Origin: Pectobacterium versatile
GTDB lineage: Bacteria; Pseudomonadota; Gammaproteobacteria; Enterobacterales; Enterobacteriaceae
Assembly (NCBI RefSeq): GCF_020166435.1
Contig: NZ_JAINZP010000016.1
Location: forward strand, 22,410 to 86,409
Length of the DNA: 64,000 nt
Direction of reading: 5' to 3'
The notes below the pieces were generated by a model. It had not been told where the DNA came from, did not search any database, and was given only the letters and a program-made list of their open reading frames with translations. Below, one piece after another: positions 53,880-61,028 of the stretch (position 1 is its first letter; each line of letters begins with the position of its first letter). The translations under genes and the position numbers were made by a program.

Positions 53880-54380
53880 ATGCTGAAAAATATAGGCCAT
53901 GTATGGTGTGAAATAAAAGCGGCGGGCAGTATTAAAGCTAAACTAGTCATATTGCTGTTTCGCCTTTCAACCATTTACCAGTCATCAAATGCGCTGCTGA
54001 AAATTATCAGCGTTCCTTTTGTTGTCCTGAATAAAGTGATTAATGAGTGGCTGTTCTGTGTGGAAATTCCGCACAGAACTCAAATCGGTTTTGGGCTGAA
54101 AATATATCATCCGCACTGTATTGTGGTGAATTCCGATGTAATCATCGGGGCGAACTGTACATTACGGCAGGGAGTCACCATTGGTAGCGTGATAAACCGT
54201 GAAGGCCATGTCACCAAAAGCCCGGTGCTGGGTAATCAGGTGGAGCTTGGTGCCAATGCCATTCTGCTAGGCGACATTACATTAGGTGATAACGTAAAAG
54301 TCGGCGCCGGAACCGTGGTAACAAAAAGCCTTGCTGCCGGAAAGGTGGTCGTGGGGTATGGAACCAGGGAATTGAATTGA
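53880..54380 (+). CDS. hexapeptide-repeat acetyltransferase, serine-acetyltransferase-like
   Basis: A 166-residue left-handed beta-helix acyltransferase. The N-terminal helices have membrane character (FVVLNKVINEWLFCVEIP). The hexapeptide region (about 75-160) has IYHPHCIVVNSDVIIGANCT, TIGSVINREG, VELGANAILLGDITLGDNVK and VGAGTVVTKSL. It resembles WcaB/EpsC-type enzymes that acetylate sugars of exopolysaccharides. ATG 53880 is preferred, but an in-frame start at 53820 within the previous gene cannot be excluded. Last gene of the cluster. Confidence 0.85.
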   Translation: MLKNIGHVWCEIKAAGSIKAKLVILLFRLSTIYQSSNALLKIISVPFVVLNKVINEWLFCVEIPHRTQIGFGLKIYHPHCIVVNSDVIIGANCTLRQGVTIGSVINREGHVTKSPVLGNQVELGANAILLGDITLGDNVKVGAGTVVTKSLAAGKVVVGYGTRELN

Positions 54381-54520
54381 GAGTGTATGCTCATTTCTAT
54401 GCGAATGTCATGTGACAGCGGGTTGCCATTCTTGCTGTCTACTAAAATGATGGGCCACATACAATAAAGAAATACTCGGTTCGTTCCTTCGGTCGCAATT
54501 TCCTGCGACATCGATAAGTC

Positions 54521-54539
54521 GTAATGACATTAGCGTTAC
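54521..54539. promoter_or_regulatory. copy 1 of a conserved TacAT operator candidate
   Basis: GTAATGACATTAGCGTTAC is identical to 56407-56425 and lies at the same place, 48 bp before a DUF1778 start. Ends GTAA/TTAC are symmetric. Conserved although the gene behind it is dead. Confidence 0.5.
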
Positions 54540-54586
54540 GTTATCTATATGATTAATATCCAAAGCGTGTGCCAGAGGATAACATC

Positions 54587-54880
54587 ATGCTAGCGACGAA
54601 CAGCGTTTCAGCGAAACGCGAAACATTGAATTTACGCATCAAGCCTGCCGAACGCGACCTTATCGCTCAAGCTGCGAAGGCCTGAGGAAAAAATCGCACT
54701 GATTTTGTTCTTGAGGCTACCCGCGCTGCCGCAGAAGAAGCGTTGATCGAGCTGCGCATCATCATGGCTGATCCTGACACTTATCAGAAATTCCTCGCCC
54801 GCTTGGATCAGGCCCCCTCACCGAATGCTGCATTGCGTAAAACCATGCAAACGCCCGCTCCGTGGGAACAGAAAAAATGA
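54587..54880 (+). pseudogene. DUF1778 (TacA-type) antitoxin with nonsense codon
   Basis: Close paralogue of the intact gene at 56473: MLATNSVSAKRETLNLRIKP, then codon 33 is TGA (54683) where the intact copy has an Arg codon. Afterwards the frame continues to WEQKK and stop at 54880. The ribbon-helix-helix DNA-binding part is complete, but the toxin-binding tail would be missing. Confidence 0.9.
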
Positions 54881-54977
54881 TCTCCACCCCAGAGCTTATC
54901 TAGGTCAAACATACATTATCCTCATTCTGTTGTGGCGTGGAGTCTAACTACTATGATGTCAATGTGCTGGCGTATTA
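54877..54977 (+). pseudogene. GNAT toxin (TacT-type) remnant
   Basis: Begins ATGATCTCC like the intact toxin at 56763. It then has an early TAG and keeps homology for FCCGVES, loses about 75 bp, resumes at GTGCTGGCGTATTAC and is cut off at about 54977, where sequence of ccdB origin begins. Confidence 0.85.
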
Positions 54978-54998
54978 CAGATCAACAACGAATTACAC
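54978..54998 (-). pseudogene. 5' remnant of ccdB
   Basis: Right after the ccdA copy the sequence GTGTAATTCGTTGTTGAT matches the ccdB start ATGCAATTCATTGTTTAT at 60005. Start codon and second codon are changed (stop TAA), and only about seven codons remain. Confidence 0.75.
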
Positions 54999-55000
54999 GA

Positions 55001-55219
55001 TCACCAGTTCTTATTTTCATCAGCAAAAGAACCATGCTTTGCGATAAATCTGGCGACGTTTTCCATCCCTTCGCGGTTTTCTTTCTTCCATTCCTCAGAC
55101 TTTATACGGCGGGCTTCTTTGCCAATAGCGTCATTCACCAGCCCAGAAATATTAACTCCGGCAGCGCTCTGAACCTGATAGTCATCTTTGTCTACTGCAA
55201 TACTAGTCCGGTTTTTCAT
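55001..55219 (-). CDS. ccdA: orphan CcdA-type antitoxin
   Basis: A 72-residue protein, the same length as F-plasmid CcdA: MKNRTSIAVDKDDYQVQSAA (ribbon-helix-helix), [20 protein letters not shown] and the toxin-binding tail ending [17 protein letters not shown]. It is intact, but the toxin behind it is reduced to seven codons. It differs from the complete pair's CcdA (60008-60226) at about 12 positions. It could still neutralise CcdB from the other locus or from plasmids. Confidence 0.88.
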   Translation of the reverse strand: MKNRTSIAVDKDDYQVQSAAGVNISGLVNDAIGKEARRIKSEEWKKENREGMENVARFIAKHGSFADENKNW

Positions 55220-55233
55220 TGCCGTATTCCTCT

Positions 55234-55482
55234 TTAACCAAGCGCTTTATATTTTGCAGGGATCTTAGCAATAATGCTGGCGGGGTCTAGAGAAAGTAAA
55301 CGGGCGATATGGATAAATTCTACGATGTCTAACCTTCTTTCTCCGTTCTCAACCTTGGCGATAAACGATTGGGGACGATCCAGTGCTAGTGCCAGGTTTC
55401 CCTGCGTGATCCCTTTGGCAATGCGTGCTTCACGTAATGCCTTGATAACGATTTGATATTCATCAGAGTAAACAGAAGCCAT
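55234..55482 (-). CDS. Xre-family transcriptional regulator (copy 1)
   Basis: An 82-residue protein, essentially one HTH_3 domain: YSDEYQIVIKALREARIAKG, ITQGNLALALDRPQSFIAKV, ENGERRLDIVEFIHIARLLS. The start at 55482 (MASVYSDEYQ) matches that of its paralogue. The stop lies 14 nt before ccdA's start. An operator-like repeat lies 50 bp upstream. Such regulators often serve as antitoxins or phage-type repressors; no toxin partner is evident. Confidence 0.85.
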   Translation of the reverse strand: MASVYSDEYQIVIKALREARIAKGITQGNLALALDRPQSFIAKVENGERRLDIVEFIHIARLLSLDPASIIAKIPAKYKALG

Positions 55483-55532
55483 CGATTCAACCCCATAAAA
55501 TTTGGGATCAAATATCAGTCGCACACTGTTTT

Positions 55533-55547
55533 ATCCCAAAACGGGAT
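55533..55547. promoter_or_regulatory. operator-like inverted repeat
   Basis: ATCCCAAAACGGGAT: ATCCC and GGGAT arms with 5-nt centre, nearly identical to the one at 55841. It lies before the first Xre gene. A related GATCCCAAATTTTATGGGG stretch (minus strand, 55492-55510) lies closer to the start. Confidence 0.65.
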
Positions 55548-55566
55548 AAGGTGTTTTTTGTGTTGA

Positions 55567-55821
55567 TTATTTAATGCTATCTGTCTGTATTTTATGCGCT
55601 ATTCTTTCTAAAACTGTGGAAGCATCTACAGATAGCAGATGAGCGATGTGGACAAATTCAACAACATCCAGCCTACGTTCCCCATTCTCGATTTTGGCTA
55701 CAAAAGACTGAGGTCGACCTAAAGCGTTCGCCAAATTTTCTTGGGTCATGCCTTTTTCGATTCTGGCCTCTCGTAGGATTTTTATAACTGATTGATATTC
55801 ATCTGAATAAATCGATGCCAT
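55567..55821 (-). CDS. Xre-family transcriptional regulator (copy 2)
   Basis: An 84-residue HTH_3 protein, paralogue of 55234-55482: YSDEYQSVIKILREARIEKG, MTQENLANALGRPQSFVAKI, ENGERRLDVVEFVHIAHLLS. The recognition helix (RPQSFVAKIENGER) is almost the same in both, which suggests the same DNA site. The start at 55821 has its operator 20 bp upstream. Probably autoregulated and cross-regulated with copy 1. Confidence 0.87.
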   Translation of the reverse strand: MASIYSDEYQSVIKILREARIEKGMTQENLANALGRPQSFVAKIENGERRLDVVEFVHIAHLLSVDASTVLERIAHKIQTDSIK

Positions 55822-55840
55822 TTTGGTGACCTTGATTAAT

Positions 55841-55855
55841 ATCCCAAAATGGGAT
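55841..55855. promoter_or_regulatory. operator-like inverted repeat between Xre and Ner-like genes
   Basis: ATCCCAAAATGGGAT (arms ATCCC/GGGAT) lies between the second Xre gene and the divergent Ner-like gene, so one bound repressor could control both promoters. Confidence 0.65.
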
Positions 55856-55891
55856 AATTGAGCTGGTTTATCATAGGGAGAGGTGAGAGAA

Positions 55892-56134
55892 ATGGATAAG
55901 CACGATTGGCATCCAGCAGACATTATTGCTGGCTTAAGAAAGAAAGGAACAACGTTGGCGGCGGTATCAAGAGCATCAGGATTAGCGTCTTCAACACTCG
56001 CTAATGCTTTAACGAGACATTGGCCCAAAGGTGAGAGATTAATTGCCTGCGCATTAGGAAAGCTGCCGGAGGAGATCTGGCCGTCACGCTATCAAGGCAC
56101 GAGCATGAATCATGGGGAAGGGGAGGCGGGATAA
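55892..56134 (+). CDS. Ner/SfsB-like winged-helix DNA-binding protein
   Basis: An 80-residue protein of the Nlp/Ner family: MDKHDWHPADIIAGLRKKGT, TLAAVSRASGLASSTLANAL, LPEEIWPSRY. Ner proteins regulate early transcription in Mu-like phages; chromosomal relatives include SfsB. The start at 55892 follows a GGGAGAGG site. Divergent from the second Xre gene over a shared operator, as in a small phage-like switch. Confidence 0.85.
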   Translation: MDKHDWHPADIIAGLRKKGTTLAAVSRASGLASSTLANALTRHWPKGERLIACALGKLPEEIWPSRYQGTSMNHGEGEAG

Positions 56135-56182
56135 CACTCTTGTAGAGAATCGAACCCTATTCAGGACCCATTCCCCAAAAGC

Positions 56183-56210
56183 AAGAAACCAGCCGTTAGG
56201 CTGGTTTCTT
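56183..56210 (+). terminator. terminator after the Ner-like gene
   Basis: AAGAAACCAGCC-GTTA-GGCTGGTTTCTTT, a 12-bp perfect stem with T run. Confidence 0.9.
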
Positions 56211-56218
56211 TAAATTAG

Positions 56219-56238
56219 TGGTGCCCGGACTCGGGATC
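56219..56238 (-). other. tRNA-Phe 3'-end fragment, probable attachment-site core
   Basis: TGGTGCCCGGACTCGG(GATC) is the reverse complement of the 3' end of enterobacterial tRNA-Phe (CCGAGTCCGGGCACCA). The rest of the tRNA is absent. Integrases of several islands recombine at this 3' end, leaving such a copy at one island boundary. Confidence 0.7.
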
Positions 56239-56406
56239 ATTCAGCTTTCTATTAAGTTAAAATACAGCATAAATTTTAACCGTGACTGTTGTCAAGACCC
56301 GTAGGTTGACCCGTGTTTTTATAGATAGATCAGAATGATGGGTCACAGATGATAAAAAATTCTCGGTTTGCTCCTTTGGTTCGATTCCTTGTGATGTCTA
56401 TAAATC

Positions 56407-56425
56407 GTAATGACATTAGCGTTAC
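56407..56425. promoter_or_regulatory. copy 2 of a conserved TacAT operator candidate
   Basis: GTAATGACATTAGCGTTAC, identical to 54521-54539 and 47 bp before the intact antitoxin start. DUF1778 antitoxins repress their own operon, so this is the likely binding site. Confidence 0.55.
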
Positions 56426-56472
56426 GCTTGCTGTATGATTAGTGTCCAGAGAGTAGGTCGGAGGATAACATC

Positions 56473-57257
<785 letters not shown>

Positions 57258-57345
57258 AATTGATGTTTTGCCTGTGCATCATCAAAAATGAATAGTTTGT
57301 TGTAGCTGGATGCTTACATCGTATCAGGTATAAATTATAAGCCTT

Positions 57346-57548
57346 AGCTGAAGTAACACGTGCTAGCGATTTTAATATTCTGACAAGAGGAGACAGCCTG
57401 CATCTAACATACAGAAAATCCACGGGGACATATGGAATCTTGCTCCGAATGGATGATTAACAAAACAATCACTCATTCGGAGCGTTAACTACCCTACTTG
57501 ATCTGAGCCGTTATCTGCTTCTGAAAAAATAACAAAAATGTAGCTAAT
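57346..57548. repeat. imperfect direct repeat, copy A, downstream of the unknown gene
   Basis: Aligns with 59289-59520: CTGAAGTAACACGTGCTAGCG, then CTGCATCTAACATACAGAA, CCACGGGGACA, GAGCGTTAA and GTTATCTG blocks occur in the same order. It holds a long hairpin (GCTCCGAATG / CATTCGGAGC, 57442-57483). Copies flank the gene at 57583-59049. Nature unknown. Confidence 0.75.
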
Positions 57549-57582
57549 ACTGGGAGTGTTAATATATACGTTTTCTATGTTT

Positions 57583-59049
57583 CTATTTGTTTCGTATAGG
57601 TAATTCATGTATGCCATACTCAAAAACTATTGTGACATTTTCTATGTTATCTATATTTCCTTCAAGAAGATTCATCATTTTTATTTCTCTCTCAATTTCA
57701 TCGATGTCAGCATGGATTTGACCAAGGTTGTTGCCTCTAATATAATCAAGTACTCGTTCTATTTTTTTATTATCTCTCATGCTCGTGAGTAAATTATCAT
57801 GATTTCCATCTAAATAATATTCGGCATATTGGGTTCGGTATTGAACATATTTGGTATAGAGTTCTGGGATATTCGCGACATTCAGAGCGCGGGACTCTAA
57901 GATCTTATCTACTGTTTGTGGATTTTGCTCAGCCATTTGTCTGATCGCAGCAGACAGAGATGTGTCTTTTTGACCGCTTTTAGAGCCTATACTTTCGAAT
58001 GTTAAGCCGTTTAAAGCATCAGCGGCCAATGCATTTGCGTATAGATTAATGAGCTGATCCACTTCCTTTTGCGATATAGAGTTCTTTTTATCCAAGTACC
58101 AGTACTGTCCTTTCTTGGTCATGGGGGATTGAATTTTAAACTTCAGGCTTTGAGCTGCCACTAACCAATAATGATCCGCATTCGCCAGTCCTTGATGTGT
58201 TCTTTTTGTCAGTTGCATAAAAGAGTCATCATGGAAAGAACCTGTGATTTTATCAATCAATATATTTTGTAAAGCTTGAGTATGTGTGATAGACGCAATT
58301 TGGTTGTATTTTAGGATCTTGAGCCCGGGGCTATCAATATCTTCACTACGTCGTTCCAATATACTAGCAAACATCCCATTATGATACTTGACCATTTTAT
58401 CAATTAAGAGGTCAAGATTTTTTACCACTTTACGAATGGCTTCAGGTTGATGATAAAGAATGTTGCTGTACAGTTCCGCGAGATAGCTGCCGTATTCGTC
58501 ACTGAATGCAAAGCCTTTACGTGGGTAATATACTCTTAAATCGGTAGACCATGCATCATTGACTGTTGACAATTGCCGAATAAAGGTAGGACTTGCTTTA
58601 TGTAAATGCGCTAGAAGATAAAGGCATTTGAGCATATCTTCGTGGTGCGGTTTATCGACATCTGTTTCTTTGGCTTGCTTTAAATAGATTCTACGCCAAT
58701 CTTTATTCTGATTCATTTCCTTAGTTGTACCCAAAATGGTATTTAAGTGCATTTTGAGTGCTGAATCGTTGAAGTTCTTCCAAAAGTCATTTTGATTTTT
58801 ATCTTCATTCAGTGGCCATAATTCTTTTCTAAGCTCTTTGAGACTTAGCTGCCCAACCTTAGTAGCTGTTTTTAGATAGTCATAGTCTGATAGGGACGAA
58901 AAAAATGATTGGGGTTTCGAGCGTAATAAGACTTCATATGGTAAGAGATAGATTTCCCCGTTTCCCACAGGTTGATAGTTTCCACTGTGTCTGCGACGTA
59001 ACTCATCTTTGTTCGTAACACACAGCTTTTCTTTGTTCGTTGAACTCAT
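57583..59049 (-). CDS. protein of unknown function, AT-rich accessory gene
   Basis: A 488-residue soluble-looking protein that is not recognised. There is no signal peptide and no membrane segment. It is largely alpha-helical and rich in Lys, Asn, Tyr and Leu. Notable stretches are GNGEIYLLPYEVLLRSKPQS, LRVYYPRKGFAFSDEYGSYL, KRTHQGLANADHYWLVAAQS and KGQYWYLDKKN. A charged C-terminus (IHADIDEIEREIKMMNLLEG) could form a short coiled coil. No nucleotide-binding loop or protease motif is apparent. Base composition is clearly more AT-rich than the core genes. It stands alone between TacAT and CcdAB and is flanked by direct repeats. A defence protein, toxin or effector is possible, but nothing in the sequence decides. 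Confidence 0.7.
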   Translation of the reverse strand: MSSTNKEKLCVTNKDELRRRHSGNYQPVGNGEIYLLPYEVLLRSKPQSFFSSLSDYDYLKTATKVGQLSLKELRKELWPLNEDKNQNDFWKNFNDSALKMHLNTILGTTKEMNQNKDWRRIYLKQAKETDVDKPHHEDMLKCLYLLAHLHKASPTFIRQLSTVNDAWSTDLRVYYPRKGFAFSDEYGSYLAELYSNILYHQPEAIRKVVKNLDLLIDKMVKYHNGMFASILERRSEDIDSPGLKILKYNQIASITHTQALQNILIDKITGSFHDDSFMQLTKRTHQGLANADHYWLVAAQSLKFKIQSPMTKKGQYWYLDKKNSISQKEVDQLINLYANALAADALNGLTFESIGSKSGQKDTSLSAAIRQMAEQNPQTVDKILESRALNVANIPELYTKYVQYRTQYAEYYLDGNHDNLLTSMRDNKKIERVLDYIRGNNLGQIHADIDEIEREIKMMNLLEGNIDNIENVTIVFEYGIHELPIRNK

Positions 59050-59288
59050 GAAATTCTCACTTATTAATTTTTTCTGCTTTTTGGATCGCAGGCTTGTTTT
59101 AGCATCGATACCTAGAGCAGTGAGCCAGTTCTTGCTAAGTAGCTACACCTAATACAGCTACACCTGCCGTTTGCTGTCATGAGACATGCTGCTTAAGGGC
59201 AACCTACTATAGATCCGATGCAGCACGTCTAGATAGTAGGAAAAAGCATCAACGACCTGTTCTACAAGGATTGGCCAATCCTAAGTCC

Positions 59289-59520
59289 TGACTGAAATGA
59301 CGCGTGCTAGCGGTTTTAGTGCTCTGGCTGGAGTGAAGCAGTCTGCATCTAACATACAGAACACCCACGGGGACAGGCAGCCTAAGAGTAAGCCGTGGGG
59401 CTTCGCTTTATTTTAATGGAGTAAACAGGTGATTGACAAAATAATCGTCGCTCTCAGAGCGTTAATTATGCTATTAGAGCTGATACGTTATCTGAACTGA
59501 TAATATAAACATAGCTAAGG
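59289..59520. repeat. imperfect direct repeat, copy B, upstream of the unknown gene
   Basis: Same block order as copy A: CTGAAATGACGCGTGCTAGCG, CTGCATCTAACATACAGAA, CCCACGGGGACA, GAGCGTTAA, GTTATCTGAACTGA. It is about 30 bp longer because of a terminator-like hairpin (CCACGG...CCGTGGGGC then TTTATTTT) absent from copy A. Confidence 0.75.
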
Positions 59521-59545
59521 TCGGAGATGACCGCTCTCCGACCTT
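59517..59545. terminator. terminator hairpin between ccdB and repeat B
   Basis: AAGGTCGGAG-ATGACCGCT-CTCCGACCTT, 10-bp perfect stem with T residues; could end ccdAB transcripts (minus strand) or plus-strand transcripts crossing the repeat. Confidence 0.7.
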
Positions 59546-59699
59546 TAATATATCACATTATAGTGGTTTAATGAGTTTGGCCACTTGTAATAATCCCGAT
59601 AAACCGAACCATTCACTTCCATAGATTTCTGGCATACTGATTTTATTCAGCTTAAAGAACGTTATTTATAAGGCTCAATATGAACACACTGAATCTCTC

Positions 59700-60005
59700 T
59701 TAAATCCCCCAAAACATAAGATTGATAGCATCCTTGATCTCATCCGCGTAGTCGCCAAGATCCACAATCACTTCACCAATGACTTCAACGGGAACGCTCG
59801 ATAGTTCAGTGGTCATCAGTCGATAATCTTCGTCGTCGATGCGGATCTGGGGGAACAGCGTTTTATTCACTTTCTCAGACAGGTGATGTGATTCGATAAG
59901 CGGAATGACCATACGTCGCTTTGGTGTCTCGACAATATCACTCTGCACATCGACAAACATTTTGTAGTGGCTGGCTCGTTTGTATTGATAAACAATGAAT
60001 TGCAT
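59700..60005 (-). CDS. ccdB: CcdB gyrase-poison toxin
   Basis: A 101-residue protein, exactly the length of F-plasmid CcdB. It starts [20 protein letters not shown], has [18 protein letters not shown] and [14 protein letters not shown], and ends INLMFWGI. The last three residues Trp-Gly-Ile are those needed for poisoning DNA gyrase GyrA in F CcdB, so it should be active. It starts 2 nt after the ccdA stop; the ATG at 60005 is preferred over one two codons upstream. Confidence 0.95.
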   Translation of the reverse strand: MQFIVYQYKRASHYKMFVDVQSDIVETPKRRMVIPLIESHHLSEKVNKTLFPQIRIDDEDYRLMTTELSSVPVEVIGEVIVDLGDYADEIKDAINLMFWGI

Positions 60006-60007
60006 GA

Positions 60008-60226
60008 TCACCAGTTCCTGTTTTCATCTGCGAACGAGCCATGCTGTGCGATAAATCGGGCGACTTCTTCCATCCCTTCGCGGTTATCCTTCTTCCACTC
60101 CTCTGCCTTTATGCGGCGGGCTTCTTTGCCAATGGCGTCATTCACCAGTCCGGAAATATTGACTCCGGCAGCACTCAGAACCTGATAATTGTCTTTGTCC
60201 ACGGTAACGCTGACGCGGTGTTTCAT
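60008..60226 (-). CDS. ccdA: CcdA antitoxin
   Basis: A 72-residue protein matching F CcdA in length and layout: [23 protein letters not shown]-binding part and [16 protein letters not shown] toxin-binding tail. It neutralises CcdB and represses the operon. Start has GAGGATC upstream. A second, orphan copy lies at 55001. Confidence 0.95.
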   Translation of the reverse strand: MKHRVSVTVDKDNYQVLSAAGVNISGLVNDAIGKEARRIKAEEWKKDNREGMEEVARFIAQHGSFADENRNW

Positions 60227-60254
60227 GATAGTGATCCTCTCGTGTGCATACTTT

Positions 60255-60266
60255 GAGTATATACTC
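60255..60266. promoter_or_regulatory. candidate ccdAB operator/-10 region
   Basis: GAGTATATACTC is a perfect 12-bp palindrome 28 bp before ccdA and overlaps a possible minus-strand -10 (TATACT). CcdA/CcdB complexes bind palindromic sites in their promoter. Confidence 0.45.
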
Positions 60267-60284
60267 CGCGTTGTTGTTCAGCAA

Positions 60285-61028
60285 TTAGTCAAAATTTAAT
60301 GCTAACCGTTTAAGTTCCTCAAACGTATAAACCCGAAAAACATGGCGGTGCTTCGCTTCCAGCGGGATGTGCTGATGGTTGACGATGGCGTATTTCACAC
60401 TATTGAACATCCGTTCAATAGCTCGCTTTTTCTGTGGATCCGGCACGATATAGAAAGCGTACATCCAGTGTTTTTGAGTGCGAGCCAGTAAATGATTGGT
60501 GATAATCGACTGGTAGCGGGCTTTGGTTTTCAGACGGCGCTCAGTCTCTACTGCGATGACCGTTCCGTTCGGGAGCGTTATCACCCCATCCGGGCGGTGT
60601 TTTACCTGATAACGGCTGCGAAATGTTGGGCGGTTGCCGTGAAGCCACCCGTAAGCGCCTTGCTTCTCCAGAATAAGCCGGGCGAGCTGGTTATCAAGGT
60701 GGTGCTCCAGCGTCCAGCCCGTGATTTTGGCAGGCTCAAAGCGTGCAGGAAAGCCGTCATCATCTGGCGTGACTACCGCGGCCAATCCGTCGTTGGTGAT
60801 CCCCCACAGTGAGATTTTCTCCATCCTTGTGCAAAACGTCTGCTTTTGAATGAATCCCATGTCGATGGCCTTTGCCAGCAGCAGATAAAGCGGCTTGTGA
60901 TTTTTATAATCAAAAAGCAGCATCAGCGTTTTAAAGTCGCTGTAGGTTTCTTCTTTCAGGAAGTTGAGCAGTATCTGGATCTTTTCGCAATGACGTTCGC
61001 GGCGTTCACGGTAATCAGAAATTAGCAT
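60285..61028 (-). CDS. mobC: MobC-type mobilisation protein (CloDF13/ICE family)
   Basis: A 247-residue protein. The N-terminal helical part (MLISDYRERRERHCEKIQIL) looks like a winged-helix DNA-binding region. The C-terminal domain has RYQVKHRPDGVITLPNGTVI then AVETERRLKTKARY, a PD-(D/E)XK-like arrangement as in the MOBC relaxase of CloDF13, and a final FRVYTFEELKRL. MobC acts at oriT in mobilisable plasmids and in enterobacterial ICEs. The start at 61028 has a strong AAAGGAGG; the frame runs far upstream through GC-rich DNA without meaning. No MobB gene is seen beside it. Confidence 0.7.
   Translation of the reverse strand: MLISDYRERRERHCEKIQILLNFLKEETYSDFKTLMLLFDYKNHKPLYLLLAKAIDMGFIQKQTFCTRMEKISLWGITNDGLAAVVTPDDDGFPARFEPAKITGWTLEHHLDNQLARLILEKQGAYGWLHGNRPTFRSRYQVKHRPDGVITLPNGTVIAVETERRLKTKARYQSIITNHLLARTQKHWMYAFYIVPDPQKKRAIERMFNSVKYAIVNHQHIPLEAKHRHVFRVYTFEELKRLALNFD

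Larger units (their letters stand above)
59050..59699. other. intergenic region between the unknown gene and ccdB
   Basis: 650 bp without a convincing gene. It holds the promoter side of the unknown gene, repeat copy B (59289-59520) with a CCCACGG/CCGTGGG hairpin and T run near 59364-59415, and a perfect terminator at 59517-59545. Confidence 0.55.

Noticed and set aside
56140..56180. tRNA-like T-arm (GGGTTCGATTCTCTAC on the minus strand)
   Set aside because: The flanking sequence does not fold into a tRNA or match a tRNA 3' end; only the tRNA-Phe fragment at 56219 is convincing.
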